Source: Maricaulis virginensis (GTDB taxonomy: Bacteria; Pseudomonadota; Alphaproteobacteria; Caulobacterales; Maricaulaceae). From it: 64,000 bases of DNA. The stretch spans positions 1-64,000 of the forward strand of contig NZ_BSFE01000002.1 of NCBI RefSeq assembly GCF_027922185.1, given 5' to 3'. Positions 27,146 to 36,442 of this stretch are shown piece by piece; within the stretch, counting starts at the first letter, position 1, and every line of letters starts with the position of its first letter. The notes under the pieces are model-generated. The model was not told the origin of the DNA. It worked only from the letters and a program-made list of their open reading frames with translations, and ran no database searches. The position numbers were made by a program, and so were the translations under genes.

Positions 27146-27806
27146 TCTGAACTTGACCCCGCGAGTCCTTGATCTGGCGGCAATTCCTCCGGATCGGGTC
27201 CGGAGTCTTGTCCCTGAAAGTGCGGGCGCGCGGCCACCGGAACCCTCGTCGCGTCTGTGCCGTCGTTCGTCGCAGGCTGTTGCGTTTGCCGCAGCGTCCC
27301 GTTGCCTGTCTCAAAGCGTTGGAAGTCACCGGCCGGGTTTGGTTTTTTCAATCCCGACAGCCGGGGGCGGCGCCGATCCAGGTGCCACGCTTGGCCGAAC
27401 ATGTTCGTTGCGGTGTTTATAAGGTCTGTATCCCTCCGAGTAAGCGCCAACGAAGAAGGGGGTTTTGCCCCCGGATCTATGCGGCAGTGCTCACGACACT
27501 GCCGCATTCTTTTTTGGACAATGTTCGTTTTTGCTGCGACTGCGAAAAGCGCGTCGCGCAAGCTGCAATCTGCACAACCCTATCATTGCGCGTGTAGCCC
27601 TGCAGGGGCAGGCACCGCCATGCCTTGAGCCCTGTCCGGGCGAATAAAATATGCCCTAACAACCGGTTACCGCCGGAAGTCCCGAAAGGAAGGTTTAACC
27701 GTCTTGGCAGCTACTCGTCCGTGAACGCAGCCCGACCCGCCGGAGTCCCGACCCGGCCCGGTGCGTGGCGATGAACATGTTTCGAGAAGAAGGGGGCGTA
27801 GCTCCG
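27146..27806. other. Gene-free region with an isolated terminator
   Basis: 661 bases without a convincing gene; open frames here have no family look. It contains paired stretches near 27170-27215 (CGGATC/GGTCCG type), a GGGGG-TTTTG-CCCCC hairpin at about 27459-27472 and a terminator (separate entry). The AT-rich patch at 27643-27660 may be the promoter of the chemoreceptor gene. A small RNA ending at the terminator is possible. Confidence 0.5.
27479..27516 (+). terminator. Intrinsic terminator with no gene upstream
   Basis: An 11-bp perfect stem ATGCGGCAGTG/CACTGCCGCAT (27479-27489, 27497-27507) followed by TCTTTTTTGG. No protein gene ends before it. Confidence 0.85.
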
Positions 27807-29480
27807 ATGCTGACCAGTCTCAACCGTCTTTCCCTCAAGGCCCGCCTGTCGCTGCTCGCGGTCGCATCCGTTGCGCTGATGCTGGTCTATGTCGGCGCGA
27901 ACGGCGTTGTCCGCAGTGCCATGGTGAAGGCCGAAGCCGAAGCCGAGCAGGCGACACTGACCCTGATCGCCGCCAACAATGTGGAGAAGGATCTCACCTC
28001 CCTTCTGCGCGACACCTATCTGATGACCGCCACGCCGACCGCCGAGCGCATCGAGGCGGCGCGCGGCAATCTGACCGATTTTGGAATCTCGCTGGCGGAA
28101 GCCGAGACTGTGGTTACCGACGCCGCCTATGCGGCGACCCTGTCGGAAATCCGGGCCGACTATGGCGATCTGGAAACGCTGATGAGCGACCGCATGTCGC
28201 GGATCGCGGGCATGAACAGCGCCGACATCAACCAGTTCATCGACCGGCTGGCCGTGTTCGACGATGCCATGGACACCGCGATCGAGAGCGTGCGCGACGG
28301 TGCGTGGGTCGATCTTGAGTCGGCCTGGGCGCGTCGCGACCGCATGGCCCAGCTCTCCTTCTGGGTGGCCGTCATCGCGGTGCTGCTGACGGCTGGCGGC
28401 CTCTATGGCCTGACCCAGGTGATCGGCGGCACGATCCGTACGGCGGTCTCCAGGATTCAGGATGTGGTCGGCGGCCTCGCCCGCGGCGAACGCGGTCTCG
28501 ATGTGCCGGGCAAGGAACGCAGCGACGAATTCGGCAATCTCGCCCGGGCGCTCGACACGCTGCAGGAGGCGCTGACCTCTGCAGACGAAATGCGCGAACG
28601 CGAAACGGTCGAGGCCCGCGCCAAGGCGGAACGTGCGGCGCGCACGGAAGAAGCCGTGGCCCGCTTCGAGCAGGCCTCCACCGCACTCCTGGCGAGCGTG
28701 ATGGAAGCGTCCGAACAGCTCTCCGCGTCCGCGACCCAGATGCAGGCGACGTCCGGCGAGGCGGCCACCGTCTCCGGATCGGCCCGCGATGCCGCCAGCA
28801 ATGCCGCCTCGAGCGTGCAGGCCGTGGCTGCAGCCTCTGAAGAACTTGCCGCCTCGATCGCGGAAGTCTCCACCCAGGTCACCAAGACGAGCGAGCTGTC
28901 GCAGCTGGCCGGCCAGGAAACCAGCGCCAGTGCCGAAGGCATCCAGGAGCTGGCGGAATCGGCCCAGGCCATCGGCGCCATCGTCGACCTGATCGACACC
29001 ATCGCCAGCCAGACCAACCTGCTCGCCCTCAACGCCACCATCGAGGCGGCGCGGGCCGGTGAAGCCGGTCGCGGTTTCGCGGTCGTGGCGTCGGAAGTGA
29101 AGGCGCTGGCCGAGCAGACCTCGACCGCCACGCAGCAGATCGCCGAGCGGATTTCCAAGATCCAGGCCTCGACGGAAGCCTGTTCGCTGTCGGCGTCCAA
29201 GGCGCTCGATGCGGTGTCGCAGCTGGGCGAGCTGGCTGTGGCTTCGGCTTCGGCGATCGAGCAGCAGCGTGTCGCGACCTCGGAGATCGCCCAGTCGGCC
29301 CAGAAGGCCCAGGACGGCACCACGCATGCCGCCTCCAATGTGGACCGTGTGGCCGAATTCACCCGCCAGACCGACCAGGTTTCCAAGTCCGTGCTCAGCG
29401 CCTCCGAAGAGATGTCGGGCCGCTACACCGCCTGGAAGACCGATTTCGAAGCCTTCCTCGAGAACATTCGCGCGGCGTAA
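27807..29480 (+). CDS. Methyl-accepting chemotaxis protein, 557 aa
   Basis: I chose ATG 27807 (AGAAGGGGG before it); a longer start at 27765 lacks support. After an N-terminal membrane helix (about residues 10-32) there is a sensory region to about 175, a second helix (about 180-205), a HAMP domain (about 206-260) and the signalling region. The hairpin tip that binds CheA and CheW lies in RGFAVVASEVKALAEQTSTA. No CheB/CheR pentapeptide tail is seen. It is followed 22 bases later by an outer-membrane channel gene. The ligand is unknown. Confidence 0.9.
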   Translation: MLTSLNRLSLKARLSLLAVASVALMLVYVGANGVVRSAMVKAEAEAEQATLTLIAANNVEKDLTSLLRDTYLMTATPTAERIEAARGNLTDFGISLAEAETVVTDAAYAATLSEIRADYGDLETLMSDRMSRIAGMNSADINQFIDRLAVFDDAMDTAIESVRDGAWVDLESAWARRDRMAQLSFWVAVIAVLLTAGGLYGLTQVIGGTIRTAVSRIQDVVGGLARGERGLDVPGKERSDEFGNLARALDTLQEALTSADEMRERETVEARAKAERAARTEEAVARFEQASTALLASVMEASEQLSASATQMQATSGEAATVSGSARDAASNAASSVQAVAAASEELAASIAEVSTQVTKTSELSQLAGQETSASAEGIQELAESAQAIGAIVDLIDTIASQTNLLALNATIEAARAGEAGRGFAVVASEVKALAEQTSTATQQIAERISKIQASTEACSLSASKALDAVSQLGELAVASASAIEQQRVATSEIAQSAQKAQDGTTHAASNVDRVAEFTRQTDQVSKSVLSASEEMSGRYTAWKTDFEAFLENIRAA

Positions 29481-29502
29481 GGCTGCGACAGGAGACAATC
29501 CC

Positions 29503-30726
29503 ATGAAGACCATGACCGCTACGCTTGCGGCCGCGCTGCTCGTCGGCGCTGCTGCAGCCCCCCTCGCTGTGGCCGATAACAGCCTGCCGGGCGACATCCT
29601 CGTCGATATGCGCATGCGCTACGAGAATGTGGCCCAGGACGGCAAGCTCGGCGCCGACGCCATCACCCTGCGCACCCGTCTTGGCTGGAAGTCGCCGGAA
29701 TGGAACGGTTTCACCTTCCTCGGTGAAGTCGAGAACGTCACAGCCGTCGATGGCGATGACGACTATAATTCCGGCTTCAACGGGCTGAGCCAGTATGCCG
29801 GCATCAAGGATGGCGAGTTCACCGAACTCAACCGTCTGCAGGTGGCCTTCTCGCCCTTCGAGAATGTCACCGTGACGCTGGGCCGCCAGTATCTGCAGTT
29901 CGATGACGGCCAGTTCGTCGCCTCTGCCGGCCACCGCCAGGACAAGAACTCGCACGACGCGATCCGGATCGGCTGGTCGCATGGCGCTTTCGACGCCAGC
30001 TATGTCTATCACGACCGCATCAATCGCGGCCCGGGCGACAATTCCGACTGGCAGAGCGACAGCCATCTCTTCCATGCCGGCTACGAGATCAACGACACGC
30101 TGGACGTCTCGGGCTTTGCCTATTTCATCGACATCACGTCCGCAGGCGGCCGTGACCGTTCGAACACCACGCTGGGCGCCCGTCTGGCCGGCGAGCGCAG
30201 CTATGGCGATCTGGGTGTCGAGTATGCGGTGATGTATGCGCACCAGACCGACTATGCGTCGGCGACGATCGACTTCAACCTCGCCTATTTCGCCAGCGAC
30301 CTGGCTTTCAGCTATGGCGGCGCGGAACTGGCCCTGGGCTATGATGTGATCGAGGGCAATGGCTCGACCGGCTTTGCCAATCCGCTGGGCAAGAACCATG
30401 ATTTCCTCGGCTGGGCCGATGTGTTCTCCGGCGGTGGCCGCCAGGGCACGGTCGACGGCGTCGAGGATTTCAATGTGATGCTGTCCTGGAGCCGCGAATG
30501 GGAAGCGGGCTTTGTCCGCGGCCTGTCCACCGGTGTGCGCCGCCACGAATTCGAGGCCGAGCGCACGGGTGCCGATCTGGGCAGCGAATGGGACGCTTTC
30601 GTCGAGCTCGACCTGCCGCAGGGGCTCTCCCTTGCCCTGGAAACGGCGGACTATGACGGCCCCGGTGTTGCACCGGCACCGGCCGATGTGTCCAGGACCT
30701 GGGTCGTTCTGAGCTACCGCCGCTAG
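29503..30726 (+). CDS. Outer-membrane channel protein (alginate-export/porin-like), 407 aa
   Basis: ATG 29503 follows CAGGAGA. A signal peptide ending APLAVA (residue about 24) precedes a beta-barrel: LGWKSPEWNGFTFLGEVENV, LGRQYLQFDDGQFVASAG and repeated strands follow, and the last residues are WVVLSYRR, not the usual final Phe. This pattern resembles the alginate-export or DUF1302-like porin families. It begins 22 bases after the chemoreceptor stop, so both are probably co-transcribed, and it may serve the same nutrient. A strong terminator follows. Confidence 0.75.
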   Translation: MKTMTATLAAALLVGAAAAPLAVADNSLPGDILVDMRMRYENVAQDGKLGADAITLRTRLGWKSPEWNGFTFLGEVENVTAVDGDDDYNSGFNGLSQYAGIKDGEFTELNRLQVAFSPFENVTVTLGRQYLQFDDGQFVASAGHRQDKNSHDAIRIGWSHGAFDASYVYHDRINRGPGDNSDWQSDSHLFHAGYEINDTLDVSGFAYFIDITSAGGRDRSNTTLGARLAGERSYGDLGVEYAVMYAHQTDYASATIDFNLAYFASDLAFSYGGAELALGYDVIEGNGSTGFANPLGKNHDFLGWADVFSGGGRQGTVDGVEDFNVMLSWSREWEAGFVRGLSTGVRRHEFEAERTGADLGSEWDAFVELDLPQGLSLALETADYDGPGVAPAPADVSRTWVVLSYRR

Positions 30727-30745
30727 GCGGAGTGCATCGGGCACA

Positions 30746-30784
30746 GAAAAAGGGGCGCTGCGAGATCGCAGCGCCCCTTTTTTG
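30746..30784. terminator. Strong bidirectional terminator
   Basis: An 11-bp stem GGGGCGCTGCG with its exact complement around loop AGAT (30752-30777), AAAAA before and TTTTTTT after. It serves the porin gene and, in reverse, the DJ-1-like gene that starts at the other side. Confidence 0.95.
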
Positions 30785-30805
30785 TTGCTAGCGGCCGGGA
30801 CCCTG

Positions 30806-31315
30806 TCAGGCGCCGGCGCGCTCCAGCTGATGCGCATCCTGCATGGCTTTCAGCTTTTCGGAAATGGCGTCGAGGATCTTCCAGTCGGCATCGTCGTCGG
30901 TGACTTCATAAAGGTCGCCCTCGACAATGGCCGAGGCCGTGTCTTCGCCCGGACCGGTATTGTTGCCGGAGATTTCCGACAGGAGCGCCGCACTGCCGGT
31001 GAGCGCCACGACCGGCTTGCCGGCATCGCCGAACCGCTTGGCCAGCTTGGTCGCACTGGGCGCCAGCTTGGCCGCCCCTTCCATCAGCACCAGGGCGTCA
31101 TACGCATTCGGCTCGATATTCTCCGTCGTCTCGGCCACCGCGAAATTGATCTCGGCGGAGCCATTGTAACCGCGCAGCAGGGCGTGCTGGTCGGAGACCA
31201 GGACGGCGCGGCGGTTGTGGCGCTGCAGCGCTTCGGATGCGGTCTGCAGCTGGCGGACATTGACGGATTCAGCAACGAAAGCGGCGACCCTGCGCGGGCG
31301 ATGGGAATGTCTCAT
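30806..31315 (-). CDS. DJ-1/PfpI-like protein without the nucleophilic cysteine, 169 aa
   Basis: The start ATG gives MRHSHRPRRVAAFVAESVNV. The alternating core, AYDALVLMEGAAKL and AGKPVVALTGSAALL follow the DJ-1/PfpI pattern, but the site that usually carries the catalytic cysteine (AICHG) reads ALTGS. An enzymatic role is therefore doubtful. It is divergent from the NAGGN operon that begins 258 bases away; a link to osmotic or oxidative stress is inference. Longer upstream frames were rejected because they run into AT-rich regulatory DNA. Confidence 0.6.
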   Translation of the reverse strand: MRHSHRPRRVAAFVAESVNVRQLQTASEALQRHNRRAVLVSDQHALLRGYNGSAEINFAVAETTENIEPNAYDALVLMEGAAKLAPSATKLAKRFGDAGKPVVALTGSAALLSEISGNNTGPGEDTASAIVEGDLYEVTDDDADWKILDAISEKLKAMQDAHQLERAGA

Positions 31316-31572
31316 ATAGTTTATCGTACTCCGTTTACAGAAAATGGGGCGCGAAGGTCGCGCGGAAGTCAATCTGCCAATATGGATAGTCCTTTTGGCT
31401 CGATAATCAAGGTCGCGTGGTGCACATAAAATAGAATGCACCCGGTATGGAACCTTTTTCGCTTGGAATGAGTTTATAGGTTGCATACCGTATTATGTGC
31501 CGACTTGGTGGCGATATCGAGTCGGGTGATGTGGAGTGCGCAATACAGATTCAATACAGGGGGTAATATAGC

Positions 31573-33378
31573 ATGTGCGGGATTGCCGGCGACTTGTCGT
31601 TCCAGAACTCTCCTTCCGACTCGCAAGCACTCGAGCGGATGAGCTGGGCCATGCGCCGGCGCGGGCCGGATGGCGGCGGCATGGTCGTTCGCGACGGGGT
31701 CGGCCTGGCCCATCGCCGTCTCAAGATCATCGATCTTACCGAAGCCGGCGCCCAGCCCATGCATGACGCTCAGCTGGGCCTGACGCTCGCCTTCAACGGC
31801 TGCATCTACAATCACCGCGAACTGCGCGCCGAGCTGGAAGCCAAGGGCTATCGCTTCTTCTCCACCAGCGACAGCGAGGTGATCCTGAAAGGCTATCACG
31901 CCTGGGGGCTGGATGTGGCGAAACGCCTGTCGGGCATGTTCGCCTTTGCCATTGCCGAGCGCGACAGCGGCAAGGTTGTGCTGGGGCGCGACCGTCTGGG
32001 CATCAAGCCACTCTACCTGTCCGAGACGCCCGGCCGCCTGTGCTTCGCCTCCAGCCTGCCGGCGCTGCTGGCCGCCGGCGATGTCGACCGCGAGCTCGAC
32101 CCGGTCGCCCTGCACCAGTATTTCAGCTTCCACGCCGTCGTGCCGTCGCCGCGCACCCTGTTCAAGGGCGTGCGCAAACTGCCGCCGGCCACGCTGATGG
32201 AGATCGAGCGCGACGGCACGCGCCGCGAACACCGCTACTGGTCCTGTCCCTACGACATGCGCGAGGAAGAGCGCGGGCTCGATGCCGATGGCTGGCGCGA
32301 GCGGATTGCCGAGGCGCTGCGCGGTGCGGTGAAGCGGCGCATGGTCGCCGACGTGCCGATCGGCGTTCTCCTGTCCGGCGGGCTCGACAGTTCCCTGATC
32401 GTGGCCCTGCTGGCCGAAGCCGGTGTGAAGGACCTCAACACCTTCTCCATCGGCTTCGAGAGCGTGAATGGCGAAGCCGGCGACGAGTTCCACTATTCCG
32501 ACATTGTCGCGAAGCATTTCGGCACGCAGCATCACAAGATCGAGATCCCGGCCTCGCGCGCGCTGCGGGCCCTGCCGGAAGTCATTGCCTCCATGTCCGA
32601 GCCGATGACCAGCCATGACTGTGTCGGCTTTTTCCTCCTGTCCGAGGAAGTCTCCAAGCATGTCAAAGTGGTCCAGTCCGGCCAGGGGGCCGACGAGGCT
32701 TTCGCCGGCTATCACTGGTATCCGCCCATGGCCCGCGCAAACGATGCCTTCGGCACCTATCGCGATGCCTTCTTCGACCGCTCCCACGACGAGATGGCCG
32801 AATTGCTGCAGCCCTCCTGGCTGGGCGGCGATCATGCCGGCGATTTTGTGCGCGACCACTTCCAGACACCGGGCGCGGCCTCGCCACTCGACAAGGCCCT
32901 GCGGCTGGACACGCATGTCATGCTGGTCGACGACCCGGTGAAGCGGGTCGACAACATGACCATGGCCTGGGGGCTGGAGGCCCGTGTGCCCTTCCTCGAT
33001 CACGAGGTGATCGAGCTGGCGGCCCGCTGTCCCGCCGAGCTGCATCTGCAGCAGGAGGGCAAGGGCGTGCTCAAGCATCTGGCCCGCCAGGTCCTGCCGC
33101 ACGAGGTCATCGACCGGCCCAAGGGCTATTTCCCCGTTCCGGCGCTGAAATATCTGCAGGGCGACTTCCTCGACATGGTGCGCGACGCGGTGCGCAGCCG
33201 GTCCTTCCGGGATCGCGGCATCGTGCAGGAGACCTATGTCGATCACCTCCTGAAGGATCCCGAAGCGCACATCACCAAGCTGCGGGGGTCCAAGCTCTGG
33301 CAGATCGGCGTGCTGGCGCTGTGGCTGCAGACGCATGACGCGCCTGTGAAGCCGGCCCGGGTCGAGGTGGCCGCATGA
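31573..33378 (+). CDS. asnO: N-acetylglutaminylglutamine amidotransferase (AsnB-type), 601 aa
   Basis: This enzyme adds the final amide when NAGGN, a compatible solute made under salt stress, is formed. ATG is followed by TGC, so Cys2 is the glutaminase nucleophile (MCGIAGDLS). The synthetase half has the pyrophosphatase loop SGGLDSS at about residue 270 and the later block RVDNMTMAWGLEARVPFLDHE. It overlaps the next gene by four bases (ATGA). The following two genes complete the pathway. Confidence 0.93.
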   Translation: MCGIAGDLSFQNSPSDSQALERMSWAMRRRGPDGGGMVVRDGVGLAHRRLKIIDLTEAGAQPMHDAQLGLTLAFNGCIYNHRELRAELEAKGYRFFSTSDSEVILKGYHAWGLDVAKRLSGMFAFAIAERDSGKVVLGRDRLGIKPLYLSETPGRLCFASSLPALLAAGDVDRELDPVALHQYFSFHAVVPSPRTLFKGVRKLPPATLMEIERDGTRREHRYWSCPYDMREEERGLDADGWRERIAEALRGAVKRRMVADVPIGVLLSGGLDSSLIVALLAEAGVKDLNTFSIGFESVNGEAGDEFHYSDIVAKHFGTQHHKIEIPASRALRALPEVIASMSEPMTSHDCVGFFLLSEEVSKHVKVVQSGQGADEAFAGYHWYPPMARANDAFGTYRDAFFDRSHDEMAELLQPSWLGGDHAGDFVRDHFQTPGAASPLDKALRLDTHVMLVDDPVKRVDNMTMAWGLEARVPFLDHEVIELAARCPAELHLQQEGKGVLKHLARQVLPHEVIDRPKGYFPVPALKYLQGDFLDMVRDAVRSRSFRDRGIVQETYVDHLLKDPEAHITKLRGSKLWQIGVLALWLQTHDAPVKPARVEVAA

Positions 33379-35180
33379 CACGGCCCGGAACCCGACAGCC
33401 GGCCGGGGCGATCTCGCACCGGCTCCGGCGCAAGCGCGAACAGGCGCTGCTGCCGGCCGACGAAGCCATTCCGAACGCCGAAGGCGAGGGTGAGGCGATT
33501 GTCAGCGATGCGGCGATCGATTGCGGCTGGGGACAATTGCTGTTCGCCCACACCTTCCGCGACCAGAACACGCTGATCGACCGCCTGCTGGCGGAAAAGC
33601 CGGACCGGCGCGATATCGCCTTCTATGTCCGCGATCCGCATGTCCTGCTGGCGCTGGCGCCGCAGGAGATCTTTCTCGATCCATCCCACACCTACCGGCT
33701 GGAACTGCCCACCTATCGCGATGCCGGCGACCCGCCACGCGGCTTCCAGGTACGGCGCATGGCAACGCGGCCGGATGCCGATGCGGTGAACCGCATCTAT
33801 GCGGCCTGCGGCATGGTCTCGGTCGATCCGGAGTTTTTCTGGCAGCACCGCGACAGCCGCGAGATCGTCTATTTCGTCGCCATCGACGAGGCGAGCGGCG
33901 AGATCATCGGCTCGGTGACGGGGATCGATCACGCCCGCCTGTTCAACGACCCGGAATGCGGTGCCTCGCTGTGGTGCCTGGCGGTGGATCCGCGCGCCAA
34001 TCATGCCAAGGTCGGCGAGGCGCTGACCCGGCATCTGATCGCGCATTTCTCGGCGCGCGGCTCGCGCCATGTCGACCTGTCGGTGATCCATGACAATGAG
34101 TCCGCGATCCGCCTCTATGAACGCCTGGGCTTCGAGCGCACGCCCTTCTTCACGGTCAAGCGCAAGAACCCGATCAACGAAAAGCTCTTCACCGGCGGCA
34201 AGTCGCTGGAAGACGGGCTCAACCCCTATGCCGAGATCATCGTCGCCGAGGCCCGCCGCCGCGGCATTGCGGTGGATGTGCTCGACGCCGAGGGCGGGTT
34301 TTTCCGCCTGACCTTTGGCGGCCAGTCGGTCGTCTGCCGGGAATCCCTGACCGAACGCACCTCGGCCATCGCGATGAGCCGGTGCGACGACAAGGCCGTG
34401 ACGCGCCGTCTGATGACCGAGATCGGGCTGGAGGTCGCCGAAGCCGTCGACGGCGGCGATGCCGACGCCGCGCAGGCCCTGCTCGCGCGGGCCGGATCCG
34501 TCGTGGTCAAACCGGCGCGGGGCGAGCAGGGGCGGGGCGTGGCCGTCGATATCCGCGACGGCGACAGCCTGGATGCCGCCATCGCCAACGCCCGCAATTA
34601 CTGTCCCGACGTGCTGGTGGAAACCTGCGTGTCCGGCGACGATCTGCGCGTGATCGTGATAGACCGGGCCGTGGTCGCTGCCGCCCTGCGCAAGCGGCCC
34701 GTCGTGGCCGGCGATGGGCGCAAGACCGTGCGCGAACTGGTCGAGGGGCTCAGCCGCCGGCGGGCCGCTGCGACCGGTGGCGAGGCGCGTATTCCGCTGG
34801 ATGCCGAGACCGGGCGCTGCATCGCAGCCGCCGGTTACGGCTGGGACGATGTCCTGCCGTCGGGCGAAACGCTGGAAGTACGCCTGACCGCCAATCTTCA
34901 CACGGGCGGCACGCTGCACGATGTGACCGACCTGCTTCATCCGCAGATCGTCGAGGCCTCGATCGCGGCCGCCAAGGCGCTGGATATTCCGGTGGTCGGG
35001 CTCGACTTCATCGTCAAGGCGCCGGTGCTGGACGAGTTCGTCTTCATCGAGGCGAACGAGCGTCCGGGACTGGCCAATCACGAACCCCAGCCGGTGGTGG
35101 AGCGCTTCCTCGACCTGTTGTTCCCGCGCTCCGCCCGTATCGACAACCTCCGTCCGGGAGCTGACCGTGTCCGAGCTTGA
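33375..35180 (+). CDS. ngg: N-acetylglutaminylglutamine synthetase (GNAT plus ATP-grasp fusion), 601 aa
   Basis: A two-domain enzyme: after a 100-residue N-terminal part, an acetyltransferase (GNAT) domain lies at about residues 115-270 (GSVTGIDHARLF, VIHDNESAIRLYERLGFERT) and an ATP-grasp ligase at about 330-590 (KPARGEQGRGVAVDIRDG, DFIVKAPVLDEFVFIEANERPG). It acetylates glutamine and joins a second glutamine. It overlaps asnO by 4 bases and the peptidase gene by 14. Confidence 0.93.
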   Translation: MTRPGTRQPAGAISHRLRRKREQALLPADEAIPNAEGEGEAIVSDAAIDCGWGQLLFAHTFRDQNTLIDRLLAEKPDRRDIAFYVRDPHVLLALAPQEIFLDPSHTYRLELPTYRDAGDPPRGFQVRRMATRPDADAVNRIYAACGMVSVDPEFFWQHRDSREIVYFVAIDEASGEIIGSVTGIDHARLFNDPECGASLWCLAVDPRANHAKVGEALTRHLIAHFSARGSRHVDLSVIHDNESAIRLYERLGFERTPFFTVKRKNPINEKLFTGGKSLEDGLNPYAEIIVAEARRRGIAVDVLDAEGGFFRLTFGGQSVVCRESLTERTSAIAMSRCDDKAVTRRLMTEIGLEVAEAVDGGDADAAQALLARAGSVVVKPARGEQGRGVAVDIRDGDSLDAAIANARNYCPDVLVETCVSGDDLRVIVIDRAVVAAALRKRPVVAGDGRKTVRELVEGLSRRRAAATGGEARIPLDAETGRCIAAAGYGWDDVLPSGETLEVRLTANLHTGGTLHDVTDLLHPQIVEASIAAAKALDIPVVGLDFIVKAPVLDEFVFIEANERPGLANHEPQPVVERFLDLLFPRSARIDNLRPGADRVRA

Positions 35181-36327
35181 AATCGACGAAACCTATCTGC
35201 GCGAAACCCTCAGGACGCTGCTCACCATCCCCAGTCCCAGCGGCTATACCGACAAGATCGCCCGCTGGTGCTGCGAGGAGCTTGAGCGGCTGGGTATCGA
35301 GTACGAGTTGACCCGGCGGGGCGCGATCCGGTCGCGTCTGCCGGGCCGCGAGGAACAGCCTGCGCGCGCCATCATCTCCCATGTCGATACGCTGGGTGCC
35401 CAGGTCTCCTACATCAAGGATAATGGCCGTCTGTCACTGGCGCCGATCGGTCACTGGTCGGCCCGCTTTGCCGAGGGCGCGCGTTGCACCCTGTTCACCG
35501 AGCATGGCAGCTATCGCGGCTCGATCCTGCCGCTGAAGGCCTCTGGGCATGTCTACAACAAGGAAATCGATACCCAGCCGGTCGCCTGGTCGCAGGTCGA
35601 GCTGCGCATCGACGCGCCGGTGCACAATGATATCGACGCGGCCGCCATCGGTGTGGCCTCGGTCAGCATGGATTCGCTGGGCATTGCCGTCGGCGATTTC
35701 GTGGCCATCGACCCGTGTCCGGAATTCCTGGGCAATGGCTTCATCGTTTCGCGCCATCTGGATGACAAGGGCGGCGTCGCGGCGATGTTCGCTGTCCTGA
35801 AGGCGCTCAAGGAGAGCGGGGCCGAACTGCCGGTCGACACGCTCTTCCTGTTCTCGATCTCCGAGGAGGTCGGCGTGGGCGCGTCCTCGATCCTGACCCA
35901 TGACGTCGCCTCCATGGTGGCCGTCGACAATGGCGCCGTCGCGCCCGGCCAGAATTCCAAGGAGACCGGCGTCACCATCGGCATGGCCGACATGACGGGG
36001 CCGTTCGACTATCACCTCACGACCAAGCTGATCCATCTGGCCAAGAGCAGGCAGATTCCCTTCCAGCGCGACGTGTTCCGCTATTACCGCTCGGACGCGG
36101 CCTCGGCCATCGAGGGCGGGGCGGATGTGCGCACGGCGCTGGTGACCTTCGGCATCGACGCCTCGCACGGCTATGAACGCGTGCACGAGAACGCACTGTT
36201 TTCAGTCGCGCGCCTGTTGAAGGCCTATGCGCTGAGCGCGGTCGAGATCGAGCGCGACGCCGAGCCGTCGGGCGATCTGGAAGGCTTTACCGACCAGCCG
36301 ACCGAGCCCGCCGAAGCCGGCGAATAA
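35167..36327 (+). CDS. NAGGN-associated M42-family peptidase, 386 aa
   Basis: GTG 35167 lies inside the end of ngg. Metal ligand motifs of the M42 aminopeptidases are seen: SHVDT (near residue 72), DDKGG (near 198), EEVG (near 231), VDNG (near 257) and a late DASHGYERVH. In this operon type the peptidase is thought to break down the osmolyte when salt falls. The Glu/Ala-rich tail after about residue 355 is not part of the catalytic domain. Confidence 0.9.
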   Translation: MSELEIDETYLRETLRTLLTIPSPSGYTDKIARWCCEELERLGIEYELTRRGAIRSRLPGREEQPARAIISHVDTLGAQVSYIKDNGRLSLAPIGHWSARFAEGARCTLFTEHGSYRGSILPLKASGHVYNKEIDTQPVAWSQVELRIDAPVHNDIDAAAIGVASVSMDSLGIAVGDFVAIDPCPEFLGNGFIVSRHLDDKGGVAAMFAVLKALKESGAELPVDTLFLFSISEEVGVGASSILTHDVASMVAVDNGAVAPGQNSKETGVTIGMADMTGPFDYHLTTKLIHLAKSRQIPFQRDVFRYYRSDAASAIEGGADVRTALVTFGIDASHGYERVHENALFSVARLLKAYALSAVEIERDAEPSGDLEGFTDQPTEPAEAGE

Positions 36328-36339
36328 GGGAGCCCGTCA

Positions 36340-36390
36340 GGAGCATTTTCAGCAAAAGTGGGAACCGGTTTTGCGGTTCGAAAATGCGAC
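36340..36390. repeat. Palindromic intergenic repeat
   Basis: GCATTTTC (36343-36350) pairs with GAAAATGC (36381-36388), and GCAAAA with TTTTGC inside it. The form resembles the AGCATTTTC...GAAAATGCG repeats scattered in many alphaproteobacterial genomes. Confidence 0.65.
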
Positions 36391-36404
36391 CACAGAAGAG
36401 CCAG

Positions 36405-36442
36405 GGCTATTTCATCGATGCTGAGGTCGATGAAATGGCCCT
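36405..36442. terminator. Hairpin between the NAGGN operon and the MFS gene
   Basis: A 15-bp stem GGGCTATTTCATCGA and TCGATGAAATGGCCC (one G-T pair) around an 8-base loop. No strong T-run, so it may work as a bidirectional terminator or transcript stabiliser. It touches the stop of the MFS gene. Confidence 0.55.

Noticed and set aside
26881..27561. Minus-strand frame of 226 codons after attR
   Set aside because: It reads through the tRNA fragment and both 102-bp repeats; composition is unlike a protein.
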